Assembly (NCBI GenBank): GCA_963847615.1
Contig: CAWKAN010000017.1
Coordinates: 496,001-560,000, forward strand
Direction: 5' to 3'
Length of the DNA stretch: 64,000 nucleotides
From: Palsa-883 sp963847615
GTDB taxonomy: Bacteria; Pseudomonadota; Alphaproteobacteria; Acetobacterales; Acetobacteraceae
Numbering within the stretch: the stretch's first letter is position 1; each line of letters starts with the position of its first letter. The notes below the pieces were generated by a model. The model searched no databases. It had not been told where the DNA came from and was given only the letters and a program-made list of their open reading frames with translations. A program made the translations under genes and the position numbers. Below, piece after piece: positions 44,754 through 53,344 of this stretch.

Positions 44754-45404
44754 ATGACAACGTCGAAACGCCGGGTCGCCGGGGTCTACCGCGCGCTGGG
44801 GCGGGCCGGCATGAGCGCCGGCAGCTCCGGCAATGTCAGCCTGCGCACGCGGCGCGGCATGGTGATCACGCCGTCGGGCTGCTCGGCCGCAACGATCGCC
44901 GACGCCGACCCGGTCGCGACGACACTGGACGGCGCGGCGCGCGGCAAGCGTGCGCCGTCGAGCGAGTGGTTCATGCACGCGGCGATCTATCGTGCCTATG
45001 CGGATGTGGGCGCGATCGTGCACACCCATGCGGACGCCTGCACCGCGCTGGCCTGTCTGAACGAACCGCTGCCCGGGTTCCATTACCTGGTGGTCCGGTT
45101 CGGTGGCGACGACGTGCGCTGCGCGCCGTACGTCACTTTCGGCACGCCGGCGCTGGCCGAGGTGGCGGTGGCGGCGCTGGCCGGGCGCACCGCGTGCCTG
45201 CTGGCCAACCACGGCATGATCGTCACCGGTGCGACCGCGGACGATGCGCTGAGCGGCGCCATCACGCTGGAGACGCTGGCGCGGCAATACCTGTTGGCCC
45301 GCGCGGCGGGGAAGCTGCGGCTACTGAGCTCGGCCGAATTGCGGGCGGCGCGCGAGCGCTTCAAGACCTACGGGACGGCCGGCACGGAAGCGGTCGCCAG
45401 GTAG
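44754..45404 (+). CDS. Class II aldolase/adducin family protein
   Basis: A 216-residue zinc aldolase/epimerase (fuculose-phosphate aldolase type). Signature blocks: GMSAGSSGNVSLRTRRGMVI, ITPSGCSAATIADADPV, SSEWFMHAAIYRAYADVGAI, the metal His pair VHTHADACTAL and CLLANHGMIVTGATADDALS. It would cleave a sugar-phosphate or ketose acid and would fit downstream of the dehydrogenases in the same run. The exact substrate is not readable. Confidence 0.9.
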   Translation: MTTSKRRVAGVYRALGRAGMSAGSSGNVSLRTRRGMVITPSGCSAATIADADPVATTLDGAARGKRAPSSEWFMHAAIYRAYADVGAIVHTHADACTALACLNEPLPGFHYLVVRFGGDDVRCAPYVTFGTPALAEVAVAALAGRTACLLANHGMIVTGATADDALSGAITLETLARQYLLARAAGKLRLLSSAELRAARERFKTYGTAGTEAVAR

Positions 45405-45427
45405 GGTCGCGCGCCGGGCCGCCGGAT

Positions 45428-45875
45428 TCAGAAATTCGTGCAGTCGCGCCGTAGCACGAGGCCGACCGACTGCTGCTGAAACTGCGCCCGGGTACTGCGC
45501 CATCACCGCGTCCAGGTTGCGCCGCGTCGGCTCGGTATCCGGCGCGGCGACGATGACCAGCATGGAAGGTTCGCGGCTGATCGCCCCGCTCGCCGGGTCG
45601 CGCCATTGGCCCGCGGCATTGAGCACGGTCAGCCCGTCCGGGAAGGCCGGGGTGAGCACATCGCGCACGAACCCCGCCCACTGCGCGTCGGTCACCTCCG
45701 CGCTGCCGGCGCGCTGCGCGGTCAGCGCGATGCTGCGGCCGAAGAACAAGTCGGCCACCAGCATGGCGTGGCTGGCCGGCGCGGTGCAGCCCCAAGCCGG
45801 ATCGGCGCAGCCGGCCAGCATCGTGCCGAGCGCCAACGCTGCGGCGAGCGGGCCGGCAACGCGCCAACCACGCAA
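45428..45875 (-). pseudogene. DUF3574 lipoprotein, frameshifted
   Basis: The N-terminus is a lipoprotein signal (VAGPLAAALALGTMLAGCAD, lipobox LAGC). DUF3574 blocks follow: MLVADLFFGRSIALTAQRAG, QWAGFVRDVLTPAFPDGLTV, and LNAAGQWRDPASG. After RRNLDAVMAQY the family C-terminus AQFQQQSVGLVLRRDCTNF is in the neighbouring frame, so a one-base indel lies near 45485-45500. The likely TTG start at 45875 is five bases after the ald stop, so it is the second gene of an ald transcript. Function unknown. Confidence 0.78.
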
Positions 45876-45879
45876 AGCC

Positions 45880-47001
45880 TCAAGTCCCGGCGAGCAAGGT
45901 CTCCGCCGCGACGTAGGGAAACCCCACATCGTGCGCCACGGCCTGGTAGGTGACCTGGCCGGCATGCACGTTCAATCCGTCGCGCAAATGCGGATCGTCG
46001 CGCAGCGCATCGCGAAAACCCTTCTCGGCCAGCGCGATCACGAACGGCAGGGTCGCGTTGGTCAGCGCGAAGGTGGAGGTGCGCGCCACCGCGCCGGGCA
46101 TGTTGGTGACGCAGTAATGCACCACGCCTTCCTCGACATAGGTCGGCGCCGAGTGCGTGGTTGGCCGGCTGGTCTCGAAACAGCCGCCCTGGTCGATGGC
46201 GATGTCAACCAGCACCGAGCCCGGCCGCATGCGTTGCAGCAGCGCGCGGGAGACCAGCTTCGGCGCCGCGGCACCCGGCACCAGCACCGCACCGATCACC
46301 AGGTCGGCGCCCAGCACCGCGCGCTCGATCGCCTCGGCGGTGGCGAATTCGGTGGTGGCGCGCGGGCCGAATTGCAGATCCAGCTCCTTCAGCCGCGGCA
46401 GCGAGCGATCGAGGACGATCACCGAGGCCTCCAGCCCCACCGCCATGCGCGCGGCGTTGGTGCCGGCGACGCCGCCGCCGATCACCACGACGCGGGCCGG
46501 CGGCACGCCGGGGACGCCGCCCAGCAGGATGCCGGCGCCGCCCTGCTCGCGCTCCAGGCAATGCGCGCCGACCTGCACGGACATCCGCCCGGCGACCTCG
46601 CTCATCGGTGCCAGCAGCGGCAGGCCGCCGAGCCGGTCGGTGACCGTTTCGTAGGCGATGCAGGTGGCGCCGGAACGGACCAGTCCCTCGGTCTGCGCCT
46701 TGTCGGCGGCGAGGTGCAGGTAGGTGAACAGCACCTGGCCGGCGCGCAGCCGGGCGATCTCCGCCGGTTGCGGTTCCTTGACCTTGACGATCATGTCGGC
46801 GGCGGCGAACACCGCGGCGGCGTCGGGGGCGATCTCGGCGCCGGCGGCGCGGTAGGCGTCATCGGCGAACCCGATGCCCGCGGCGGCGCCCTGCTGCACC
46901 AGGACCTGGTGGCCGTGGTGCATCAGCTCGCGCGCCCCGGCCGGGGTCAGCCCGACGCGATACTCGTGGGTCTTGATTTCCTTCGGAACGCCGATCAGCA
47001 C
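45880..47001 (-). CDS. ald: Alanine dehydrogenase
   Basis: A 373-residue NAD-dependent enzyme interconverting L-alanine and pyruvate plus ammonia. The N-terminal substrate domain is IGVPKEIKTHEYRVGLTPAG with the conserved KVKEPQPAEIARLRAGQVLF. The Rossmann motif is VVVIGGGVAGTNAARMAVGL, and PGAVARTSTFALTNATLPFV is the C-terminal signature. The GTG at 47001 has GGGAGG eight bases upstream and gives the canonical N-terminus, so the ATG at 47091 is not used. Confidence 0.95.
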   Translation of the reverse strand: MLIGVPKEIKTHEYRVGLTPAGARELMHHGHQVLVQQGAAAGIGFADDAYRAAGAEIAPDAAAVFAAADMIVKVKEPQPAEIARLRAGQVLFTYLHLAADKAQTEGLVRSGATCIAYETVTDRLGGLPLLAPMSEVAGRMSVQVGAHCLEREQGGAGILLGGVPGVPPARVVVIGGGVAGTNAARMAVGLEASVIVLDRSLPRLKELDLQFGPRATTEFATAEAIERAVLGADLVIGAVLVPGAAAPKLVSRALLQRMRPGSVLVDIAIDQGGCFETSRPTTHSAPTYVEEGVVHYCVTNMPGAVARTSTFALTNATLPFVIALAEKGFRDALRDDPHLRDGLNVHAGQVTYQAVAHDVGFPYVAAETLLAGT

Positions 47002-47105
47002 CTTTGCCTCCCGCTGCCATGGGGGTGGCAGTCTAGCCCGCCTGTCTCGCACTGTCGCGCGATGATGGCGGAGGGCGTTCCCGTGCCGCAACGCACCAGC
47101 GGGGC

Positions 47106-47151
47106 GGTTTCGCGCCGGGGCCGATACGGACGGATCGGCCGGCGCGAAACC
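47106..47151 (-). terminator. Strong GC hairpin between the CMD-family gene and ald
   Basis: GGTTTCGCGCCGG (47106-47118) pairs perfectly with CCGGCGCGAAACC (47139-47151), with an inner CCGAT/ATCGG extension. It lies downstream of the CMD-family gene and upstream of ald (both minus). There is no T-run, so a terminator role is likely but not certain. Confidence 0.5.
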
Positions 47152-47240
47152 CCCGGCCGTGCCTTGGGGAAACCTGGGCGTGGCTGGCAGCAGGCCGGCG
47201 CCGCGGACCCCGCGCGGGGGAGACCGTGCGACAGGTGGGA

Positions 47241-47792
47241 TTAGCCCGCCGGCAACGGGAAACGGTGCAGGTACGGCATGAAATCGTCCTCCACGTCGAT
47301 CCGCAACGTCGCCAGCACCCGCACCACGGCATTGTAGAAGGCGATGGTGATGGTGAGGTCAACGACCTGTTCGTTGCCGAGCGCCGCCTGCAGCGCGGCG
47401 AAGCTGGCGTCCGACATCTCGCCGTCGGTGGTCATCTCGCGCGCCGCGCGCAGCACCTGGCGGGTGAGCGTGTCGAGGCTGCTGGGCTTGCCGTCGGTGT
47501 CGTCGATCAGCGCCTGGATGTCGGCCTCGGTGACGCCGAAATCGAGGCCGAGCTTGACGTGGTGCGACCACTCATAGGGCGCGCGCGCCAGCCAGCCGAC
47601 CTGCAGGATCGCCAGCTCGCGCAGCCGCATGTCCAGCTTGCTGCCGTAGCGGATGTAGTCGCCCAGCCCATGGAACGCGCGCGCCGCCTTGGGCGAGTTC
47701 ACCAGCGCCTTGAACAGCGTGATCGGGCGCTTCAGCAGGTCCTGATCGGCCGGCGCCAGATCGGATGGTTCGAGATAGGGCACGCGCGCCAT
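47241..47792 (-). CDS. Carboxymuconolactone decarboxylase family protein
   Basis: A 183-residue AhpD-like-fold protein. The family core is LDMRLRELAILQVGWLARAP, YEWSHHVKLGLDFGVTEADI, with the EWxxH motif. The peroxidatic CxxC of AhpD is absent, so this is closer to the 4-carboxymuconolactone decarboxylase branch. The ATG at 47792 gives MARVPYLEPSDLAPADQDLL. The substrate is unknown and no beta-ketoadipate genes are nearby. Confidence 0.9.
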   Translation of the reverse strand: MARVPYLEPSDLAPADQDLLKRPITLFKALVNSPKAARAFHGLGDYIRYGSKLDMRLRELAILQVGWLARAPYEWSHHVKLGLDFGVTEADIQALIDDTDGKPSSLDTLTRQVLRAAREMTTDGEMSDASFAALQAALGNEQVVDLTITIAFYNAVVRVLATLRIDVEDDFMPYLHRFPLPAG

Positions 47793-47875
47793 GGGGCGAT
47801 CCTCCGGTTTGGTTCCGCGCGGCAGCGTAGACCCGGTTGGGGGGAGCGGCCACACAAGACGGGCGTTCGATCCAT

Positions 47876-47995
47876 CGCAAGAAAATTCACCACAGAGACA
47901 CAGAGACACCGAGAAGGATCGGGATGACGCTTTGCGTGAGGCGCATTCGATTTCTTCTCGGTGTCTCCGTGCCTCTGTGGTGGACCTTGCTTGCG
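47876..47995. repeat. 120-bp inverted repeat (CACCACAGAG type)
   Basis: CGCAAGAAAATTCACCACAG at the left is inverted at the right (CGCAAGCAAGGTCCACCACA), and the arms continue through GAGACACCGAGAAG on both sides. The arms are about 45 bp and the element lacks an ORF. The sequence is much AT-richer than its surroundings and looks like a small mobile repeat. Confidence 0.8.
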
Positions 47996-48061
47996 GGACG
48001 ATCCAGCGGCACGGCTGGTTGGGGGTGTGTCCCTGCCCTGCCCCGACCAATCGATCGGCGG

Positions 48062-48805
48062 TCAGTCCCCCGCCCGCGCCGCACGAAACGTCACCACCAG
48101 CACATCGCGATGCCCCGGCAGCGCGGGGTCCAGCGGCTGCACCGGCGTGACGCCATGATACACCCGCGTATCGTCCACCAGGGCCGCATCGAACGGATGG
48201 GTCAGCGTGAAGCTGCCCAACAGGCGCTTCTCCAGATCATGGATCGTGGTCGTTCCGCTGGCGATGTTCCGCCGCCCGATCAACAGCACCAGCACGTAGT
48301 TAACGCCGTCGCGGTGCACGCCCTCCGGTGTCGGCTGCCCCGCCTCGCCCGGCCGCGCCTCGATGCGGAACTGGTGCACTTCGATGTCCCAGGCGCGCGT
48401 CGCCGGGGCGAGACCGGCGAACAGGCGATGGCAGAAGCGCAGGATGGTGGCCAGGCTGGCGCCCGCGCCGATCGCCTCGGTGAGCGGGGAGAACCAGCGC
48501 GCGATCCCGCCGTTCAGCTTGTTGTAGTCCCGCGTCTGGTAATGCGCCCGATGCGGCTGGCGGCGGATCGCGCCCGCCGCGGTGGCGGCGAACACGGCGT
48601 GGCGCCGGCGGCGGTAGCGCCCACCGTCGGCCATGTAGGTGTCGAGGTCGAGCGCCTGCCAACTGGCAACGAACTCGCCCCAGTCGGTCAGCGGACCGGC
48701 CGCCGCCAGCGCCTGGTGCATCGCCGCGGCGGCGACAAAGACGTAGCCGGCATCGGCAAGATGCGCGTCGAGCGGCGCGTCCGGGTGCAGCACGAGGTCG
48801 TTCAT
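48062..48805 (-). CDS. 2OG-Fe dioxygenase family protein (amino acid hydroxylase-like)
   Basis: A 247-residue protein of the PF10014 type, which includes L-isoleucine 4-hydroxylase. Blocks: RRRRHAVFAATAAGAIRRQP, HRAHYQTRDYNKLNGGIARW, and VHQFRIEARPGEAGQPTPEG followed by the Fe ligands VHRDGVNYVLVLLIGRRNIA, with the distal His in VDDTRVYHGVTPVQPLDP. It probably hydroxylates a free amino acid, with the substrate unknown. Its ATG overlaps the stop of the molybdopterin oxidoreductase gene (ATGA), which suggests co-expression. Confidence 0.88.
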   Translation of the reverse strand: MNDLVLHPDAPLDAHLADAGYVFVAAAAMHQALAAAGPLTDWGEFVASWQALDLDTYMADGGRYRRRRHAVFAATAAGAIRRQPHRAHYQTRDYNKLNGGIARWFSPLTEAIGAGASLATILRFCHRLFAGLAPATRAWDIEVHQFRIEARPGEAGQPTPEGVHRDGVNYVLVLLIGRRNIASGTTTIHDLEKRLLGSFTLTHPFDAALVDDTRVYHGVTPVQPLDPALPGHRDVLVVTFRAARAGD

Positions 48806-50844
48806 GCCGCCGACCTGGGGGCCTGCGCGCAGGCGGCGACGTCGAGCCAGGTGCTCTGATAGGTCGCGCCCTCGCCCATGTCGGTGTAGCGGTCGGAGCA
48901 GAGCATGTTGACGGTGCCGGAAATCGCCTCGGAATCCGGGCGCTGGCCGGGCACCAGGACGACGCCCGACGGGACTTCATCGCTGATCCGCAACGTGAAC
49001 ACCACCTCGCCGCGGTCGTTGAACAGCCGCACCGGCTGGCCGTCCGCCAGGGCGCGGGCCGCGGCGTCGTCGGGGTGCAGGACGCAGACGGCGGGTCCCT
49101 CGCGGCGGCGCAGGAACGCGACGGCGGAATAGACCGTGTGGCTCTGGAAATAGCCGGGCGCGGTCAGCAGGCGCAGCTTCCAGCGCGCGGCCTCGCGCTG
49201 CTCGTCCGGGTCGGGCGCCCAGTCGGGCATCGGCGGCAGGCCCTGCGCGGCCAGCGCCGCCGAATAGAATTCCAGCTTGCCGGACGGCGTGCGGAACCGC
49301 TGCGGCCCCTCGGGCGCGAGGCGGATGGGACCGGCGGTCTTCACCTCGACCGGATCGAGCGCTGCCGCCGGGCCGGCGGCGCCGTCGAACAGGGCGCGCA
49401 GCATGTCATCCTGCGACATGCGAAACACCGGGTCGGTCAGGCCCATGCGGGCGGCGAGGTCCTGCGCGAAGTCGACGTTGGAGCGCGCACCGGGAAGCGG
49501 AGCCACGGCGCGCGGGCCGTATTGCAGGTAGTAGGCGCCATAGGCGCGATACAGGTCCTCGGTCTCCAGGTAGGTCGCCGCCGGCAGCACGATGTCGGCA
49601 TAGCGCGCGGTGACCGACAGGAATGGGTCGTGCACCACGGTGAACAGATCCTCGCGCAGCAGGCCGCGGCGCACCTTGGTCGTGTCGGGACAGGTTACCG
49701 CCGGATTGTTCGCCGAGACGAACAAGGCACGGATCGGCGGGTCGCGCAGCTCCAGCAGGGCCTCGCCGAGGCGCAGATGGTTGACCAGCCGTGTCGTTGC
49801 CGGGCCGGACGGTTTGCGCACGGCGTCGTAGTTCAGCGCGCAGGACGCCGCGGTCATCAGCAGCGCGCCGCCGCCGCGCCGCGCATAGGCGCCGGTGACG
49901 CCGGGCAGCAACGCCACGGCGCGCATCGCCTGGCCGCCGTGCAGCAGCCGCGTCATGCCCTCGCCCAGGCGGATGAAGGCGGCCCTGGCATTGCCGTAGA
50001 GCGCGGCGAGGCGCTCGATATCGGCCACCGCGAGGCCGGTGATGGCGGCGGTGCGCGCGGGATCGAAGCGCGGCAGCACGTCCTGTTCCAGCCGGTCGAA
50101 GCCGATGGTGTTGGCGGCGAGGTAGGCGCGGTCGCACCGCCCGTCGCGCGCCAGGATGTGCATCACGCCCAGCGCCAGCGCGGCATCGGTGCCGATGCGG
50201 ACCGGGATGTGCCAGTCGGCCCGCGCGGCGGTGCGGCTGCGGCGCGGATCGATCACGACCAGCTTCACGCCGGTGCGGCGCAGCTGCTCCACGCGGGCGA
50301 AGAAATGCACGTTGGTGGTGACCAGGTCGGCGCCCCAGGCGATCACCAGGTCGGAGTGTTCCACCGTTTCGGGATCGGCGCCGCCGATCGGGCCGACCGT
50401 GGCGTCCCACGCGGCCTCGCAGCAGGTGTCGCAGACCGTGCCGGGCTGCAGCCGGCTGGCGCCGAGCGCGTGGAACAGCCCGTTCACCAGGCCGCGGTTC
50501 ATCTGACCCTGGTGGGCGCTGTAGGCATAGCCGAACAACGCCGATGGACCCAACTCGGCAATGACCGTTTTCCACCGCGCGGCGATCTCGTCCAACGCCG
50601 CGTCCCAGGTGATCGGCGCGAATTGTCCCGCGCCCTTCGGGCCGGTGCGGCGCAGCGGCGAGGTCAGGCGGTCCGGCGAATGCACCAGCTCGGCGTCGCG
50701 GTTGACGCGGGCGCAGGCGAAGCCGGCGGTGAACGGCTGGGCGGGGTCGCCTTCCACGCGCACGACGCGCCCGTCCTCGACATGCGCGAGCAGCGAGCAC
50801 ATGTCGGGGCAGTCGTGCCCGCAGACCACGCGAATGGTTTCCAT
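48802..50844 (-). CDS. Molybdopterin-dependent oxidoreductase (DMSO reductase superfamily)
   Basis: A 680-residue bis-MGD enzyme. The N-terminal Fe4S4 motif is VCGHDCPDMCSLLAHVEDGR...FACARV. SAHQGQMNRGLVNGLFHALG and GTVCDTCCEAAWDATVG surround the Mo site, with a cysteine-rich segment that may hold the ligand. The C-terminal MGD domain includes VYSAVAFLRRREGPAVCVLH and VPGQRPDSEAISGTVNMLCS. There is no TAT signal, so it is cytoplasmic. It resembles formate dehydrogenase-like/thiosulfate-type alpha subunits annotated without substrate. It is paired with the dioxygenase gene. Confidence 0.92.
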   Translation of the reverse strand: METIRVVCGHDCPDMCSLLAHVEDGRVVRVEGDPAQPFTAGFACARVNRDAELVHSPDRLTSPLRRTGPKGAGQFAPITWDAALDEIAARWKTVIAELGPSALFGYAYSAHQGQMNRGLVNGLFHALGASRLQPGTVCDTCCEAAWDATVGPIGGADPETVEHSDLVIAWGADLVTTNVHFFARVEQLRRTGVKLVVIDPRRSRTAARADWHIPVRIGTDAALALGVMHILARDGRCDRAYLAANTIGFDRLEQDVLPRFDPARTAAITGLAVADIERLAALYGNARAAFIRLGEGMTRLLHGGQAMRAVALLPGVTGAYARRGGGALLMTAASCALNYDAVRKPSGPATTRLVNHLRLGEALLELRDPPIRALFVSANNPAVTCPDTTKVRRGLLREDLFTVVHDPFLSVTARYADIVLPAATYLETEDLYRAYGAYYLQYGPRAVAPLPGARSNVDFAQDLAARMGLTDPVFRMSQDDMLRALFDGAAGPAAALDPVEVKTAGPIRLAPEGPQRFRTPSGKLEFYSAALAAQGLPPMPDWAPDPDEQREAARWKLRLLTAPGYFQSHTVYSAVAFLRRREGPAVCVLHPDDAAARALADGQPVRLFNDRGEVVFTLRISDEVPSGVVLVPGQRPDSEAISGTVNMLCSDRYTDMGEGATYQSTWLDVAACAQAPRSAA

Positions 50845-50964
50845 CTCGACCTCCGGCCCCAGCCCAGCGGGCCAACACGACAGAGAATTGGCCGGGGCAA
50901 AAGGGCCAGTTTCGCGGGGCAGGTCAGACCATTTGGCGGCCGTGTCGACGCCGGCGGGCGGCCA

Positions 50965-51825
50965 TCAGCCGCCGAGGAAGCGCTCGGTCCAGCTCTTGTA
51001 GTCGCCCTCGCGGGTCAGCCTTGCCATCGTCTCGGCCGAGGCGACCCCGGTCAGTTCGGCCGGCTTCGTGCCGTCCCGCAGCGCCTTCAACGTGGTGTAG
51101 ACCGCCTGCACCGCGGCCGAGAACGGCTGGTGGCCCTGTAGCGCGATGCGCACGCCGCGGCTGGCGAGATACGGCTTGTCCTGCATGTCGCCGCTCAGCC
51201 CGCCGAGCACGATCGGGATCTTCACCTCGGCGGCGATCGCGTCGAGCTGGTCGCGGGTGATCCGCCCGGCGAAGAACAGCGCATCCACCCCGGTCGCCTG
51301 GTAGGCCTTGGCCCGCGCCACGGCATCCGCCGTGCCGGTCATCGCCGCCGCACTGGTGCGCCCGACCACGGCAAAGCTGCTGTCCTCGCGCGCCGCCAGC
51401 GCCGCACGCATCTTGCCGACCCCCTCGTCGATCGAAATCAGCGTGGGCCTGGTTTCGCCATAGGTGCGCGGCAGCAAGGTGTCCTCGATCGAAGCGGCGG
51501 CGACACCGGCGGTCTCCAGCTCCTGGATCGTGCGCATCACGTTCAGCGCGTTGCCGTAACCGTGGTCGGCGTCAACCAGCAGGGGAAGCTTGCCGGCGCG
51601 GTTGATGCGGTAGGCCTGCGCGGCGAACTCGGTCAGCGTCAGCACGATCAGGTCGGGCACGCCGAGCACGGTGAACGAGGCGATGGAGCCGGCGAACATG
51701 CCGATCTCGAAGCCAAGCTCCTCGGCGATGCGCGCGGAGATCGGATCGAAGACGGAACCGGGATGCACGCATTCGGTGCCCAGCAGCACCGCCCGGAAGC
51801 GTTCGCGTCGATCGGTCCAGTGCAT
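50965..51825 (-). CDS. Isocitrate lyase/PEP mutase superfamily protein (oxaloacetate decarboxylase-like)
   Basis: A 286-residue TIM-barrel enzyme. Blocks: HPGSVFDPISARIAEELGFE, the metal site LLVDADHGYGNALNVMRTIQ, AAASIEDTLLPRTYGETRPT and VVGRTSAAAMTGTADAVARA. The loop lacks the KKCGH of isocitrate lyase, so an oxaloacetate decarboxylase or 2,3-dimethylmalate lyase-type reaction is more likely. The ATG at 51825 has GAGGAGAC upstream. It is transcribed away from palindrome P3, which separates it from argB. Confidence 0.9.
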   Translation of the reverse strand: MHWTDRRERFRAVLLGTECVHPGSVFDPISARIAEELGFEIGMFAGSIASFTVLGVPDLIVLTLTEFAAQAYRINRAGKLPLLVDADHGYGNALNVMRTIQELETAGVAAASIEDTLLPRTYGETRPTLISIDEGVGKMRAALAAREDSSFAVVGRTSAAAMTGTADAVARAKAYQATGVDALFFAGRITRDQLDAIAAEVKIPIVLGGLSGDMQDKPYLASRGVRIALQGHQPFSAAVQAVYTTLKALRDGTKPAELTGVASAETMARLTREGDYKSWTERFLGG

Positions 51826-51908
51826 GTGCGTCTCCTCGATGGGTGGATCGGTGTGGCCGTGCCGCGCCGCCGCGCAGGGCCGCCGGCTGAGCGGGTGCAG
51901 CCTGGGAT

Positions 51909-52313
51909 GGGGCCGGCCGCCGGTCAACCGCGGGTGCGCCGGCCGCGCGGCGCGGTCGGGGGAGCAGGAAGGCTGGGGCTCCGCCCCGAACCCCGCCAAG
52001 GGGGCGTTGCCCCCCTGGACCCCCCACCAGAGGCAGCGGCCTCTGGAACTCCATGACTGGGAGTGTGGGGAGGGGAAGGGGGCGTGGGGCCGGGTGTCAG
52101 TGCCGCCCCTCGCGAGGGGCGGCACTGACACCCGGCCCCACGCCCCCTTCCCCTCCCCACACTCCCAGTCAAGGGTTCCAAGGGCTCCGCCCTTGGCGGG
52201 GTTCCAAGGGGCAGCGCCCCTTGGTGGGGTCTGGGGCGAAGCCCCAGCCTTCCTTCGCCTCCCCCGACCGCGCCGCGCGGCCGGCGCGCCGCGGTTGACC
52301 GGCGGCCGGCCCC
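51909..52313 (-). repeat. Nested palindrome P3 (405 bp), inverted orientation
   Basis: The core at 52081-52143 is a perfect inverted repeat unique to this locus. Here bead B (CCAGAGGCAGCGGCCTCTGG) is on the left and bead A (CCAAGGGCTCCGCCCTTGG) on the right, opposite to P1 and P2. The outer stems of about 50 bp (GGGGCCGGCCGCCGGTCAAC and onward) are nearly perfect and locus-specific. It fills most of the divergent region between the PEP mutase-family gene and argB. Confidence 0.92.
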
Positions 52314-52382
52314 GCCGTACACGCCCGCGATCATGGCCCCGCGGACTGGCGTCCCGCCGCCGCGCCACGCCGAGGACGCAGT

Positions 52383-53286
52383 ATGACCGGCTCGCCCACC
52401 GACCTTGAGGCCGCCACCCAGCAGGCCGTGACGCTCGCCAAGGCGCTGCCGTTCCTGCGCCGCTACGCCGGGGCGACGATCGTGGTGAAGTACGGCGGCC
52501 ACGCGATGGGCGAGGAGAGCCTCGCCGAGCAGTTCGCCGGCGACATCGCGTTGTTGAAGCATGTCGGGATCAATCCGGTCGTGGTGCATGGCGGTGGACC
52601 GCAGATCAATGCGATGCTGAAGCGCCTGGCGATCCAGTCCAGCTTCGTCGACGGGCTGCGCGTCACCGACGCGGCGATGGTCGAGGTGGTGGAGATGGTG
52701 CTGGCCGGCACGGTGAACAAATACGTCGCCGGGCTGATCACCAAGGCCGGCGCGCTGGCCGTCGGCATCTGCGGCAAGGATGGCGGGCTGGTGCGCGCCA
52801 AGAAGCTCGAGCGGACCAGGAAGGACCCCGACAGCCATATCGAGAGCGTGCTCGACCTCGGCTTCGTCGGCGAGCCGGTGGAGATCGACGTCCGGGTGAT
52901 CCACGCGCTGACCGGCGGCGGGCTGATCCCGGTGATCGCGCCGGTGGGTCTCGGCGTCGACGGCCAGACCTACAACATCAACGCCGACACCGTGGCGGGC
53001 GCCATCGCCGGGGCGCTGCAGGCCACGCGGCTGCTGATGCTGACCGACGTCGCCGGCGTGCTGGACGGCGAGAAGCGGCTGGTCGCCGGAGATGACCGTG
53101 GCCGAGGTGGAGGCGGCGATCGCCTCGGGCATGATCTCGGGCGGCATGATCCCGAAGGTGGAGACCTGCACCTATGCGGTGCGCAACGGCGCGCGCGGGG
53201 CGGTGATCCTGGATGGGCGGGTGCCGCACGCCTGCCTGCTGGAGCTGTTCACCGACGCCGGGCCGGGGACGATCATCCGGCGATAG
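52383..53286 (+). pseudogene. argB: Acetylglutamate kinase, frameshifted
   Basis: The second enzyme of arginine biosynthesis, phosphorylating N-acetylglutamate. Conserved blocks: IVVKYGGHAMGEESLAEQFA, VVVHGGGPQINAMLKRLAIQ, VEMVLAGTVNKYVAGLI, VAPVGLGVDGQTYNINADTV, LLMLTDVAGVLDGEKRLV. After this the family sequence MTVAEVEAAIASGMISGGMI, PKVETCTYAVRNGARGAVIL continues one base out of frame to 53286. A single extra base near 53083-53090 explains it. argB is essential for arginine prototrophy, so a consensus error is quite possible. Total about 300 residues is the normal length. Confidence 0.92.
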
Positions 53287-53344
53287 CGGGCGACCGTCCT
53301 CCGGCGATCGCCGGGGACCGTCATGTGGCGGTCTCCCGGGACGG

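Noticed and set aside
34648..52313. Interpreting the large palindromes as ordinary intrinsic terminators
   Set aside because: No T-tracts follow the hairpins, and several copies lie in divergent promoter regions.
51924..53171. Open frames running through palindrome P3 and similar frames through P1, P2 and P4
   Set aside because: The encoded peptides (GASPQTPPRGAAPWNP-like) are repeat translations that occur in several frames and on both strands; no protein-like conservation.
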